A stretch of DNA of 64,000 nucleotides from Weissella confusa (GTDB lineage: Bacteria > Bacillota > Bacilli > Lactobacillales > Lactobacillaceae), in contig JAAOED010000013.1 in the NCBI GenBank assembly GCA_016466735.1, positions 1 through 64,000 of the forward strand. The letters run 5' to 3'. Under the pieces are notes generated by a model. The model saw nothing but the letters and a program-made list of their open reading frames with translations, ran no database searches and had not been told where the DNA came from. How positions within the stretch are numbered: position 1 is the stretch's first letter; the number at the start of each line of letters is the position of its first letter. The translations under genes were made by a program, and so were the position numbers. Positions 51,710 to 64,000 of this stretch are shown here, piece by piece.

Positions 51710-52573
51710 ATGTTTGATGAACAATGGACAATTCAAGCAGTTCGCGATTGGGGTGATTGGCAACTTGAGCCATACATTCACGATGAAGAAGAGCGACTAG
51801 CACAAATCGATTATCTACTAACAGGGATGATGGATTGGAATTATGCGCAATTGGCGAATAACTTGAATACCGTCTTGGAAGATGAGAAGCGCTTGCGTTT
51901 CATGGTGGCCGTGCGTGCCATCAAGGGTGGTCAACCGGTGCAATACGCATTGGGCCACGCTGCTTTCTACGGGCGCGAGTTCAACGTTGATCGACGTGTA
52001 TTGATTCCCCGTCAAGAAACTGAAGAGTTGGTGGAATGGGTCCTTAATGATTACAAAGCCAGTGGTGAACCTAAGCGCGTCCTTGATATTGGGACGGGTT
52101 CAGGTGCCATTGCGGTAACCATCGGGGCCGAACGCCCAACTTGGGATGTGACGGGTGCTGATATTTCAGTTGACGCCCTTGAAGTTGCCAAGTCAAACGC
52201 TGAACAATTTGCCAAGCAAGTGCAATTAATTGAGAGTGACTTGTTTAGTGCGGCTTCAGGTCAATACGACATCATCATTTCAAACCCGCCTTACATCAGT
52301 GAGCAAGAGCGCGACGTGATGGATGAATCAGTCATTATGTACGAACCGGATTTGGCGTTGTTTGCGGACGACGAAGGATTGGCTTTGTACAAGAAGATGG
52401 CTGCTGAACTATTAGATTATCTAAGTCCACAAGGGGCAGCATACTTTGAAATCGGGTATCAACAAGGGCCGGCTTTGCTAGCAGTCTTTGGTGAGTTGCC
52501 AGGTGTCTCAGTATCATTGCGCCAAGACATGAGTGGACATGATCGCATGATTAAAGTGTCACGGGAGGCATAA
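51710..52573 (+). CDS. prmC: Release factor glutamine methyltransferase
   Basis: 287 residues. An N-terminal helical domain binds release factors, and the SAM-binding domain has VLDIGTGSGAIAVTIG and the glutamine-binding NPPY at 192-195. It methylates the Gln of the GGQ loop in RF1 and RF2, improving termination. It starts six bases after prfA and ends one base before tsaC, a tight operon. Confidence 0.95.
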   Translation: MFDEQWTIQAVRDWGDWQLEPYIHDEEERLAQIDYLLTGMMDWNYAQLANNLNTVLEDEKRLRFMVAVRAIKGGQPVQYALGHAAFYGREFNVDRRVLIPRQETEELVEWVLNDYKASGEPKRVLDIGTGSGAIAVTIGAERPTWDVTGADISVDALEVAKSNAEQFAKQVQLIESDLFSAASGQYDIIISNPPYISEQERDVMDESVIMYEPDLALFADDEGLALYKKMAAELLDYLSPQGAAYFEIGYQQGPALLAVFGELPGVSVSLRQDMSGHDRMIKVSREA

Positions 52574-52574
52574 C

Positions 52575-53603
52575 ATGGCAGAGACAAAAATTTGGTCAGC
52601 TGATGAATTGCCCGCAGCGGTTCGCGCAATTAAGCGTGGGTCACTCGTTGCATTCCCAACTGAAACAGTCTATGGTTTGGGCGCGGATGCGTTTAACGAT
52701 ACGGCTGTTGGTAAGGTGTACGCTGCAAAGGGTCGTCCATCTGACAACCCGTTGATTGTGCACGTTGCTGACCCAGAACAAGTTGACCGCTTTGCTGAGG
52801 TGAACGACTGGGCGAAGAAGTTGATGGACGCCTTTTGGCCTGGTCCATTGACGATGATTTTGCCAGTTAAGCCCGGTACGGTTTCAACAACGGTGACAGG
52901 TGGCTTGGATACAGTGGCGGCCCGTATGCCAGATAACGATTTGACGCGTGCGTTGATTCGTGAGGCTGATGCGCCATTGGTTGGGCCATCTGCTAACACA
53001 TCAGGTAAGCCATCACCAACCACGGCGCAACACGTTTACCATGATTTGCATGGTAAGATTGCCGGCATCTTGGATGATGGGGCAACGAAGATTGGGGTTG
53101 AATCGACAGTCATTGACCTATCAACTGATCAGCCAGCCGTTTTGCGTCCAGGTAAGATTACGCCTGGACAAATTGAAGATGTGCTAGGTGTGGCGGTTGA
53201 TTCTGAAATTCGTCACGTGGATGCTGATGAAGCGCCCAAGGCACCAGGTATGAAGTACCGCCACTACGCACCTGACAAGGATGTGTACATGGTGGCACCA
53301 GAAGACTGGACGCAAGCCATCATTTGGGCCCAAGGACAATTGGAGCCAGTTGGTTTGATGTTGACGAATGATTTAATTATTCAACACCAGTTGGCTGGCA
53401 TGGACTTTGTGTGGTCTCTCGGGGATAATGGAGATACCGCAGCAGCTAAATTGTTCGCCGGTTTGCGTTACTTTGATGATCGCAAGGATGTGCGGACGGT
53501 TTTGGTCGCTGCCATGCCATCGACACCAGAAAACAGTGCCTACAATAACCGTCTTGGAAAGTCTTCCGGCGGACATTGGGTAACGGAACTGTTAGCTGAT
53601 TAA
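52575..53603 (+). CDS. tsaC: L-threonylcarbamoyladenylate synthase (Sua5/YwlC type)
   Basis: 342 residues: the YrdC domain (about 1-205, with RGSLVAFPTETVYGLGADAF, SDNPLIVH and GPSANTSG) plus a C-terminal Sua5 extension, so it is the long Sua5/YwlC form rather than short TsaC. It makes threonylcarbamoyl-AMP for the t6A modification of tRNAs reading ANN codons. One base separates it from prmC, and GGGAGG lies at the end of prmC. Confidence 0.94.
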   Translation: MAETKIWSADELPAAVRAIKRGSLVAFPTETVYGLGADAFNDTAVGKVYAAKGRPSDNPLIVHVADPEQVDRFAEVNDWAKKLMDAFWPGPLTMILPVKPGTVSTTVTGGLDTVAARMPDNDLTRALIREADAPLVGPSANTSGKPSPTTAQHVYHDLHGKIAGILDDGATKIGVESTVIDLSTDQPAVLRPGKITPGQIEDVLGVAVDSEIRHVDADEAPKAPGMKYRHYAPDKDVYMVAPEDWTQAIIWAQGQLEPVGLMLTNDLIIQHQLAGMDFVWSLGDNGDTAAAKLFAGLRYFDDRKDVRTVLVAAMPSTPENSAYNNRLGKSSGGHWVTELLAD

Positions 53604-53604
53604 T

Positions 53605-53632
53605 TTTGGGGATATCGTTTATATTTGGGGAT
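53605..53632 (+). repeat. Two TTTGGGGAT repeats before glyA
   Basis: TTTGGGGAT at 53605-53613 and 53624-53632, 19 bases apart start to start, in the 48-base gap between tsaC and glyA. Spacing near two helical turns would suit a regulator dimer, but the site matches no consensus I know. Confidence 0.4.
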
Positions 53633-53651
53633 TTAATAGGAGGTCATGTGA

Positions 53652-54902
53652 ATGACAAATTATCGTGAGTTTGATCCAGAGTTGTGGACTGCCGTTGACC
53701 GCGAGGCTGACCGTCAAGAGCACAACATCGAGTTGATTGCATCTGAAAACATTGCATCAGCAGGGGTGCGTGCTGCGCAAGGTAGCATTTTGACGAACAA
53801 GTACGCTGAAGGTTATCCTGGCAAGCGTTACTACGGTGGAACTGAGTTTATCGACCAAATCGAACAATTGGCTATCGATCGTGCCAAGGAATTGTTCGGT
53901 GCGGACTACGCCAACGTGCAACCACACTCAGGTTCACAAGCCAACGCGGCTGTTTATGCAGCTTTGCTTGAACATGGTGACCACGTGTTGGGGATGGACC
54001 TCGACGCTGGTGGTCACTTGACGCACGGTTCTCCTGTTAACTTCTCAGGTAAGACGTACCAATTCCACGCCTATGGTTTGGATGAGAACGAGTTGATTGA
54101 TTATGACCAAGTTCAAGCTTTGGCTGAAGAATTTAAGCCTAAGTTGATTGTGACGGGTGCATCAGCCTACTCACGTTTCATTGACTTTGACCGTTTCCGT
54201 CAAATCGCTGATTCTGTTGGCGCATACTTGATGGTTGATATGGCACACATCGCCGGTTTGATTGCTGCCGGGGTTCACCCATCACCAGTTGGTATTGCTG
54301 ATGTGGTCACAACGACGACGCACAAGACATTGCGCGGACCTCGTGGTGGTATGATTTTGGCCAAGGAAGAGTTGGGCAAGAAGTTGAACTCAGCCATCTT
54401 CCCTGGTACGCAAGGCGGACCTTTGGAACACGTGATTGCTGGTAAGGCTGTTGCGTTCTACGAAGCGATGCAACCAAGCTTCAAGGAATACGGTAAGCAA
54501 ATCGTGGCGAACGCTAAGGCCATGGCTGAAGTATTTAGCCAATCAGATTTGGTTCGCGTCATTTCTGGTGGTACGGACAACCACTTGTTCAACCTTGATT
54601 TGACGGCCACTGGTTTGACGGGTAAGGAAGCCCAAAACTTGTTGGACAGCATTCACATTACGACCAACAAGGAAGCCATTCCAAATGAGCCTCGTAGCCC
54701 ATTCATCACATCAGGTATCCGTATTGGAACGCCAGCAATTACGACGCGTGGATTCAAGGAGCATGAAGCTCGCGAAGTCGCACACATGATTTTGCGTGCC
54801 TTTGAGAACCACGATAACCAAGAAGTTCTTGATATGATTGCCAAGGAAGTTATTACATTGACGGATAAGTTCCCATTGAGTGGAATTGAACACGCTGAAT
54901 AA
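53652..54902 (+). CDS. glyA: Serine hydroxymethyltransferase
   Basis: 416 residues. It interconverts serine and glycine with tetrahydrofolate, the main source of one-carbon units. The PLP lysine is K225 in [13 protein letters not shown]; family motifs [21 protein letters not shown] and [10 protein letters not shown] are intact. AGGAGGT is eight bases before the start. It lies between tsaC and upp, the usual neighbours in lactic acid bacteria. Confidence 0.97.
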   Translation: MTNYREFDPELWTAVDREADRQEHNIELIASENIASAGVRAAQGSILTNKYAEGYPGKRYYGGTEFIDQIEQLAIDRAKELFGADYANVQPHSGSQANAAVYAALLEHGDHVLGMDLDAGGHLTHGSPVNFSGKTYQFHAYGLDENELIDYDQVQALAEEFKPKLIVTGASAYSRFIDFDRFRQIADSVGAYLMVDMAHIAGLIAAGVHPSPVGIADVVTTTTHKTLRGPRGGMILAKEELGKKLNSAIFPGTQGGPLEHVIAGKAVAFYEAMQPSFKEYGKQIVANAKAMAEVFSQSDLVRVISGGTDNHLFNLDLTATGLTGKEAQNLLDSIHITTNKEAIPNEPRSPFITSGIRIGTPAITTRGFKEHEAREVAHMILRAFENHDNQEVLDMIAKEVITLTDKFPLSGIEHAE

Positions 54903-54912
54903 CAATTACCTG

Positions 54913-54918
54913 TATAAT
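54913..54918 (+). promoter_or_regulatory. -10 element of upp
   Basis: Consensus TATAAT preceded directly by TG, 27 bases before the upp start; no matching -35 at standard spacing. Confidence 0.5.
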
Positions 54919-54930
54919 AGTAGAAAATGA

Positions 54931-55575
<645 letters not shown>

Positions 55576-55591
55576 TTAGTTAAAGAAAATT

Positions 55592-55630
55592 TGGAGACTG
55601 CAAGAATTAATTCATGCGGTCTCCATTTTT
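55592..55630 (+). terminator. Terminator of upp
   Basis: TGGAGACTGCA pairs with TGCGGTCTCCA (one mismatch), followed by five T. Confidence 0.85.
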
Positions 55631-55680
55631 GTCTTTGATAATAGTAGTAAAGATGAAAATAGAAATTGAGGAGATACGTG

Positions 55681-56325
55681 ATGAAGGTATTAGTAGTAGG
55701 CGCTAGTGGGCGCGTCGGCGAAGAGTTGGTTAAGAATCTTGTGGCGGATGGCCGCCAAGTGATTGCGGGAACGCGTCACACGGACCAAGATTTTGGTGAG
55801 GGTGTTGAAGTAAAGAATATTGATTTGTTGGCAGACGAAGCAACGCTGGTTGGTGAGTTGCGTCCATTGGAATTGGATGCCATTTACTTCGTGGCCGGAT
55901 CACGTGGTAAGAACTTGTTGCAAATCGATGCTTTCGGTGCCGTAAAGCTTGAAAACGCTGCGGACAAGTTGGGCATCAAGCGCTTTATCATGTTGTCTTC
56001 ATGGCACTCACTATCACCTGCTGAGTGGCAAGACGAGAGTATGATGAACTACAACATCGCGAAGTTCTTTGGTGATCACTGGTTGATGCACCACACGGAA
56101 TTGAACTACACGATTTTGCAACCGGTTGGATTGACGGAAGAACCTGCTACAGGTAAGGTTGACTTGAATCCAAAGAACGCCGGTACGGGCAAGAATGCGA
56201 TTGCCGATGTGGCTAAGGTGTTGTCAGAAATGCTTAAGTGTGAGAACACATTCCACCGCGTCATTTCAATGCGCCAAGGTGAAATTGATATTAAGTTGGC
56301 CTTGGATACGCTTAAGTCAATTTAA
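55681..56325 (+). CDS. NAD(P)-binding Rossmann-fold protein (NmrA/SDR-like)
   Basis: 214 residues from ATG 55681. The N-terminal MKVLVVGASGRVGEELVKNL is a dinucleotide-binding motif of atypical short-chain dehydrogenases; FIMLSSWHSL and NYTILQPVGLTEEPATG match the NAD(P)H-binding (YwnB/NmrA-like) group. Many members are redox sensors or act on unknown small molecules; the Tyr-x3-Lys catalytic pair is not obvious (MNYNIAKFF is the nearest). GAGGAG lies seven bases before the start; an upstream in-frame start at 55666 abuts it and is unlikely. Confidence 0.82.
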   Translation: MKVLVVGASGRVGEELVKNLVADGRQVIAGTRHTDQDFGEGVEVKNIDLLADEATLVGELRPLELDAIYFVAGSRGKNLLQIDAFGAVKLENAADKLGIKRFIMLSSWHSLSPAEWQDESMMNYNIAKFFGDHWLMHHTELNYTILQPVGLTEEPATGKVDLNPKNAGTGKNAIADVAKVLSEMLKCENTFHRVISMRQGEIDIKLALDTLKSI

Positions 56326-56360
56326 TCGGATGGTAAAACGTTTAACGCGAAGCGGGCTTG

Positions 56361-56389
56361 TTTACTAACTTTGTTAACTGGTTTATACT
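56361..56389 (+). promoter_or_regulatory. Promoter of the uracil permease
   Basis: TTTACT, 17-bp spacer, TATACT, upstream of the PyrR-type leader. Confidence 0.7.
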
Positions 56390-56417
56390 TAGTGAAGTTA
56401 TTAAAAGACGTCTTTAA

Positions 56418-56514
56418 GTCAGCCCAGCGAGACTGACAAGTTCGGGTCAACGTGCAACCGTACGTTAGAAGATTTTTTACAGCTGGGATGACATGGTCGT
56501 CCTGGCTGTTTTTT
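56418..56514 (+). promoter_or_regulatory. PyrR-type pyrimidine attenuator
   Basis: The leader starts with a GTCAG/CTGAC stem (56418-56437) whose loop CCCAGCGAGA resembles the PyrR-binding loop (CCAGAGAGG type), followed downstream by a terminator at 56479-56514. With UMP bound, PyrR would hold this stem and let the terminator form; when pyrimidines are scarce an antiterminator would allow read-through into the permease. Confidence 0.75.
56479..56514 (+). terminator. Attenuator terminator in the uracil permease leader
   Basis: ACAGCTGGGATGAC pairs with GTCGTCCTGGCTGT (wobbles included), then six T. It lies 33 bases before the start codon, so it controls rather than ends transcription. Confidence 0.85.
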
Positions 56515-56547
56515 GTATAAAGACGGGAATTATAGAGGAGTTTGCTC

Positions 56548-57825
56548 ATGGATATGAAGCGTGACGTCGTACTTGACGTTAATGAGAAGCCTGGGTTCTT
56601 GCAATGGATTGGATTGTCATTGCAACACATGTTCTCAATGTTTGGGTCAACGGTTTTGGTACCGTTGTTGGTTGGTTTGAATCCTGGAATTGCCTTGTTC
56701 AGTTCTGGTGTGGGAACTTTGCTCCACATCTTGATTACGAAGAAGCAAATTCCAGCGTACATGGGTTCTAGTTTTGCCTTCATCATTCCGATGGTGGCCT
56801 TGATGAAGACCACAGGATACCCTGGTGTTGCCACTGGTGTTATCTCAGTTGGTATTGTCTACTTGATTGTGGCGGCCATCGTTGCCGTAATCGGTACGAA
56901 CTGGATTGAAAAGTTGTTGCCACCAATCGTGGTCGGTCCAATCATCATGGTTATCGGTTTGTCATTGTCATCATCAGCTGCGCAATCAGCAACGTTGTTG
57001 GATGGTAAGTACGATATTCGTGTCTTCGCGGTTGCGATGATCACGTTGGGATTGACGATTGTCTTCAACATGTTCTTGAAGGGGTTCCTTGGTTTGATTC
57101 CAATCTTGTTGGGAATCGTTGGTGGATATATTTTCGCTATTTTGTTTGGTTTGGTTGATTTGACGCCAGTTGCGAACGCTGCCTGGTTCGCCTTGCCAGA
57201 CTTCGACATTCCATTCCTTGATTACAAGCCAGTCATGCACTGGGGCGCAATCATTGTTATGGCGCCATTGGCTTTGGTAACGATTACGGAGCACTTGGGT
57301 CACTTGATGGTCTTGGATGACTTGACGGGACGTGACTTCATGCGTAACCCAGGTTTGCACCGTACGTTGGCTGGTGATGGTACTGCCTCAATCTTTGCCG
57401 GATTGGTTGGTGGACCTTCAGTTACGTCATACGGTGAGAATATCGGTGTTATGGCCATTACGAAGGTACACTCAGTTTACGTTTTGATTGGTGCCGCTGT
57501 ATTCGCCATCTTGTTCTCATTCGTTGGGAAGTTGTCAGCTTTGATTCAATCAATTCCTGGCGCCGTTACGGGTGGTGTATCATTCTTGCTATTCGGTGTT
57601 ATCGCAGCTTCAGGTTTGCGTATCATCGTTGAAAACAAGATTGACTTCAACTTGAAGCGTAACTTGATGATTGCCTCATCAGTTTTGGTTATCGGTATCG
57701 GTAACGCTTACCTACAAGTGGGTGAGGGTAACGACATCATCCAATTCTCTGGTGTTGCCATCGCCACTGTTTTGGGAATTTTCTTGAATTTGGTCTTGCC
57801 AGAAAAGGCTGCTTCAGAGAAATAG
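56548..57825 (+). CDS. uraA: Uracil permease (NCS2 family)
   Basis: 425 residues with about 12-14 membrane segments, starting MDMKRDVVLDVNEKPGFLQW and including SMFGSTVLVPLLVG and the substrate-site region GENIGVMAITKVHSVYVLIG. It is a proton-coupled uracil importer. ATG 56548 has GAGGAG seven bases upstream; TTG 56542 almost abuts the ribosome site. The PyrR-like leader confirms a pyrimidine role, and Upp just upstream would turn the imported base into UMP. Confidence 0.93.
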   Translation: MDMKRDVVLDVNEKPGFLQWIGLSLQHMFSMFGSTVLVPLLVGLNPGIALFSSGVGTLLHILITKKQIPAYMGSSFAFIIPMVALMKTTGYPGVATGVISVGIVYLIVAAIVAVIGTNWIEKLLPPIVVGPIIMVIGLSLSSSAAQSATLLDGKYDIRVFAVAMITLGLTIVFNMFLKGFLGLIPILLGIVGGYIFAILFGLVDLTPVANAAWFALPDFDIPFLDYKPVMHWGAIIVMAPLALVTITEHLGHLMVLDDLTGRDFMRNPGLHRTLAGDGTASIFAGLVGGPSVTSYGENIGVMAITKVHSVYVLIGAAVFAILFSFVGKLSALIQSIPGAVTGGVSFLLFGVIAASGLRIIVENKIDFNLKRNLMIASSVLVIGIGNAYLQVGEGNDIIQFSGVAIATVLGIFLNLVLPEKAASEK

Positions 57826-57845
57826 TTAATAATTATACAAACTTG

Positions 57846-57881
57846 AACCGCGGTTTCCGATATGGAATACCGCGGTTTTTT
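57846..57881 (+). terminator. Terminator of the uracil permease gene
   Basis: AACCGCGGTTTCC pairs with GGAATACCGCGGTT (bulge of one), followed by six T. Confidence 0.9.
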
Positions 57882-57994
57882 CTTGTAAAAAGTGGGAATA
57901 GGCGTTGGTATGACTAGGATTATGCTATTTTTTAGAATATTTAAAATATCAAATTATGGATATAAATATAAAACTATTCCGAAGTGGAATGTTT

Positions 57995-58008
57995 AAAACC
58001 GCGGTTTT
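57995..58008. repeat. AAAACCGCGGTTTT palindrome upstream of the atp operon
   Basis: A 14-bp perfect palindrome whose ACCGCGGT core also occurs in both arms of the terminator 115-150 bases upstream. The 343-base gap 57826-58168 holds this, that terminator and the atp promoter; no gene (atpI, often found here, is absent). Confidence 0.5.
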
Positions 58009-58064
58009 ACGGCATTTGTAAAACGGATTGCACATTTGGGACAAAAGTGTTGAAGCTTAAAACG

Positions 58065-58092
58065 TTGAATTCGCAATTAAAAGGCGTAATAT
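58065..58092 (+). promoter_or_regulatory. Promoter of the atp operon
   Basis: TTGAAT, 16-bp spacer, TAATAT, 76 bases before atpB. Confidence 0.65.
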
Positions 58093-58168
58093 TAGGGGGT
58101 AAAAGTTTTAAACGGTCTGTGTTCTGCGCATCACCGCGATTATTTAGAAAGGAAAGAGGTGGATTTCT

Positions 58169-59142
<974 letters not shown>

Positions 59143-59166
59143 TAGTAACGCGGAGGCCAACTAATT

Positions 59167-59682
59167 ATGATTAATCAAATTGTTCTAGCAGGTGCTAGCG
59201 AAGGGTTGGCTTTGGGTAACATGTTGTTTGTACTAGTGGCATTCCTTGTGTTGATGCTTCTTTTGAAGCACTTCGCTTGGGGTCCAGTAGTAAAGATGAT
59301 GGAAAAGCGTGCGGAAAAGGTTTCTAACGATTTGGACTCTGCTGAAGAGGCCCGTAAGCAAGCCGAAGCTGATGCAGCTGAGCGTTCAGCTCAATTGCAA
59401 TCAGCTCGCACTGAAGCAAACGGCATCATCGCTGACGCTAAGACTGCTGCAGGAAACCAACGTGATCAAATCGTTGCGGACGCGCACGCAGCTGCCCAAG
59501 CTACTAAGGATCAAGCTTCAGCTCAAATCGAGCAAGAGCGTGCCGAAGCAATGGCTGGCGTTAAGAACGATGTTGCTGAATTGTCAGTGACGATCGCACA
59601 AAAGATTATCCAAAAGGAACTAAAGTTAGATGATCAAAAGGCGTTGATTGACGCCTACATCGAAGGGTTAGGTAACAAGTAA
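59167..59682 (+). CDS. atpF: F1Fo ATP synthase subunit b
   Basis: 171 residues: one N-terminal membrane segment (about 18-38, MLFVLVAFLVLMLLLKHF), then a long charged coiled coil (EEARKQAEADAAERSAQLQS and onward). It forms the peripheral stalk that holds F1 against rotation. GGAGG precedes the start. Its stop codon overlaps the atpH start by one base (TAATG). Confidence 0.95.
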   Translation: MINQIVLAGASEGLALGNMLFVLVAFLVLMLLLKHFAWGPVVKMMEKRAEKVSNDLDSAEEARKQAEADAAERSAQLQSARTEANGIIADAKTAAGNQRDQIVADAHAAAQATKDQASAQIEQERAEAMAGVKNDVAELSVTIAQKIIQKELKLDDQKALIDAYIEGLGNK

Positions 59683-60224
59683 TGGCATTGGATCAAGCAA
59701 CGATTGCTAAGCGATATGCCGTTGCTTTGTTCGAATTAACCCATGACCAAAACACGGATGCTGCTACTTTGGCCGAATTGGTTGAAGTACGTACAGTATT
59801 GGTGGAAAACCCAGAATTGACGAAGGCTATCGAATCAATGCGTGTGCCTGAGTCAGCTAAGCAACAAATGGTAGCAACGCTATCTGATGGAGCTAGCCAA
59901 GTGGTTAAGAACTTGTTGCAAATGGCGTATGATTATCGCCGTTTCAACGACCTACCTGCTATTATCACGGCTTACGAAGACTTGGTTAACGAGTCTGAAG
60001 GTGTGGTATATGCCGAGGTTAAGACTGCTGTTGCTTTGAGCGACGAACAAGCTGCCCGTATGACGGAACAACTTGCAAAGCGCTTTGAAGCTAAGGAGAT
60101 TAAGTTGACACAAGTTGTCGACGAAGCCTTGCTTGGTGGTGTTGTTGTACAAGCGAACAACCAGATTTTGGATGGGTCATTAGCAACTAAGTTAGCTGCT
60201 ATTCGTCAGAGTATCATCCGCTAG
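59682..60224 (+). CDS. atpH: F1Fo ATP synthase subunit delta
   Basis: 180 residues, the delta/OSCP family: helical N-terminal domain (TIAKRYAVALFELTHDQ) and a C-terminal domain with the signature VDEALLGGVVVQANNQILDGS. It joins the b stalk to the top of F1. Translationally coupled to atpF through the TAATG overlap. Confidence 0.95.
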   Translation: MALDQATIAKRYAVALFELTHDQNTDAATLAELVEVRTVLVENPELTKAIESMRVPESAKQQMVATLSDGASQVVKNLLQMAYDYRRFNDLPAIITAYEDLVNESEGVVYAEVKTAVALSDEQAARMTEQLAKRFEAKEIKLTQVVDEALLGGVVVQANNQILDGSLATKLAAIRQSIIR

Positions 60225-60254
60225 TAATCTGAAAATCTAGTAGAAATTGATGTT

Positions 60255-61811
<1,557 letters not shown>

Positions 61812-61828
61812 TTAGGGAGGGGCGATAA

Positions 61829-62707
61829 ATGGCAGCTTCTTTGCAAGATATTCAACGCCGAATTGCCTCAACAAAAAAGACGCGACAAATCACGAGTGCC
61901 ATGCAAATGGTCTCAACGGCTAAGTTGAGCCAAATTCAACGTCACGGTGGATCATACACAACGTATGCTAACGCCTTGCACGACGTTGTGGCTCACTTGT
62001 CTAATGCGCACATCAACAATGTTTCTGGTACTTTGCTAGAACAACGTGATGTGAAGAAGGTTGGCTTCTTGGTCATCTCTTCTGATCGTGGTTTGGTTGG
62101 TGGTTATAACTCAACGCTATTGAAGGGTATGATGGCGATTATCGAAGAGCGTCAATTGACGCCTGACCAAGTGGTTATTTTGGCCGTTGGTGGTAATGCC
62201 TCAGACTTCTTCAAGAAGCGTGGCTACAACGTTGCGTACGAGTACCGTGGTGTGTCTGACGTGCCTACCTTTAACGAGGTTCGCGAAATCGTTAAGACCG
62301 TTACCACGATGTACGATAACGAAGTCTTTGATGAGTTGACTGTTGCATACCAACACTTCGTATCACGTATTCAAAATGAATTGCGTTTGGAGAAGATGTT
62401 GCCAGTTTCTACTGACGACATGGAACCAACGTCTGAAGATTCAGTGAAGGCGGATTACGAAATGGATCCTTCTCCAGAACAAATTCTTGGTGTGGTTTTG
62501 CCACAATATGCTGAGAGTTTGGTCTACGGTGCTATCTTGGATGCCAAGACGGCTGAGCACGCGGCTTCTGCCAACGCGATGTCATCTGCAACAGATAACG
62601 CTAAGGAAATCATCCGTACGTTGGAATTGCAATTTAACCGTGCGCGTCAAAGTGCGATTACGACGGAAATTACAGAAATTACAGGTGGTATGGCTGCTTT
62701 GGATTAA
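61829..62707 (+). CDS. atpG: F1Fo ATP synthase subunit gamma
   Basis: 292 residues. The rotor shaft: N-terminal helix ([20 protein letters not shown]) and C-terminal helix ([20 protein letters not shown] to ITEITGG) form the coiled coil inside the alpha-beta ring. The central Rossmann-like domain has [23 protein letters not shown] lies 9 bases before the start. Confidence 0.96.
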   Translation: MAASLQDIQRRIASTKKTRQITSAMQMVSTAKLSQIQRHGGSYTTYANALHDVVAHLSNAHINNVSGTLLEQRDVKKVGFLVISSDRGLVGGYNSTLLKGMMAIIEERQLTPDQVVILAVGGNASDFFKKRGYNVAYEYRGVSDVPTFNEVREIVKTVTTMYDNEVFDELTVAYQHFVSRIQNELRLEKMLPVSTDDMEPTSEDSVKADYEMDPSPEQILGVVLPQYAESLVYGAILDAKTAEHAASANAMSSATDNAKEIIRTLELQFNRARQSAITTEITEITGGMAALD

Positions 62708-62737
62708 TCCAAGCGTCATAGCAACCTTTTGAAATGA

Positions 62738-64000
<1,263 letters not shown>

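Overview
The window looks like chromosomal DNA of a heterofermentative lactic acid bacterium, most likely Weissella or a close relative (inference). The reasons are strong TTG (Leu) and AAG (Lys) codon preference, a Gram-positive MurT/GatD pair, LPxTG-like surface proteins with a class C sortase, a bifunctional AdhE behind a Rex-like operator, and the block tdk-prfA-prmC-tsaC-glyA-upp running into an F1Fo ATPase operon, an order familiar from Lactobacillales. I saw no rRNA, CRISPR array, insertion sequence or prophage.

Layout. 0-3.6 kb: an AT-rich Abi/AbiF-type HEPN defence gene behind two hairpins, a polysaccharide pyruvyl transferase and two small membrane or exported proteins. 3.7-13.9 kb: three large pilin-like subunits, each behind its own terminator and leader, then a class C sortase. 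13.9-16.8 kb: a tail-anchored coiled-coil protein, an M13 peptidase and a DUF697-like protein. 17.0-20.8 kb: a CcpA-controlled trehalose operon (EIIA, EIIBC, trehalose-6-phosphate hydrolase). 21.2-23.9 kb: adhE with a complex operator region. 23.98-24.53 kb: a gene-free stretch made almost wholly of five abutting stem structures, the best candidate for an undescribed structured RNA. 24.6-28.4 kb: a 49-residue ORF, a frameshifted secreted MucBP protein, exonuclease III and a BcrA-like ABC exporter. 28.5-35.6 kb: two tRNA-Glu genes, a histidine phosphatase, HflX, a YdcF-like protein and a heterodimeric ABC exporter with one degenerate ATP site. 35.9-42.9 kb: two related giant wall-anchored proteins ending in FPRVGG. 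43.0-49.9 kb: two tRNA-Asn genes, a MucBP/SH3-like protein without signal peptide, ManA, an HTH protein, MurT/GatD, a RelB/RelE-type toxin-antitoxin pair and a secreted HExxH protein. 50.0-57.8 kb: nucleotide and translation housekeeping genes and a PyrR-attenuated uracil permease. 58.1-64 kb: atpBEFHAGD, with atpD cut by the window end.

How it fits together. The pilin cluster, the two FPRVGG proteins and the MucBP proteins form a surface-adhesion theme. Their sorting motifs (LPVVGG, FPLVGG, LPYTA, FPRVGG twice) depart from LPxTG, and each of the three clustered pilins carries a single cysteine at the same place in its last SpaA-like domain. The metabolic genes fit fermentation under sugar control: trehalose uptake under CcpA, NADH-responsive ethanol formation by AdhE, and proton pumping by the F-ATPase.
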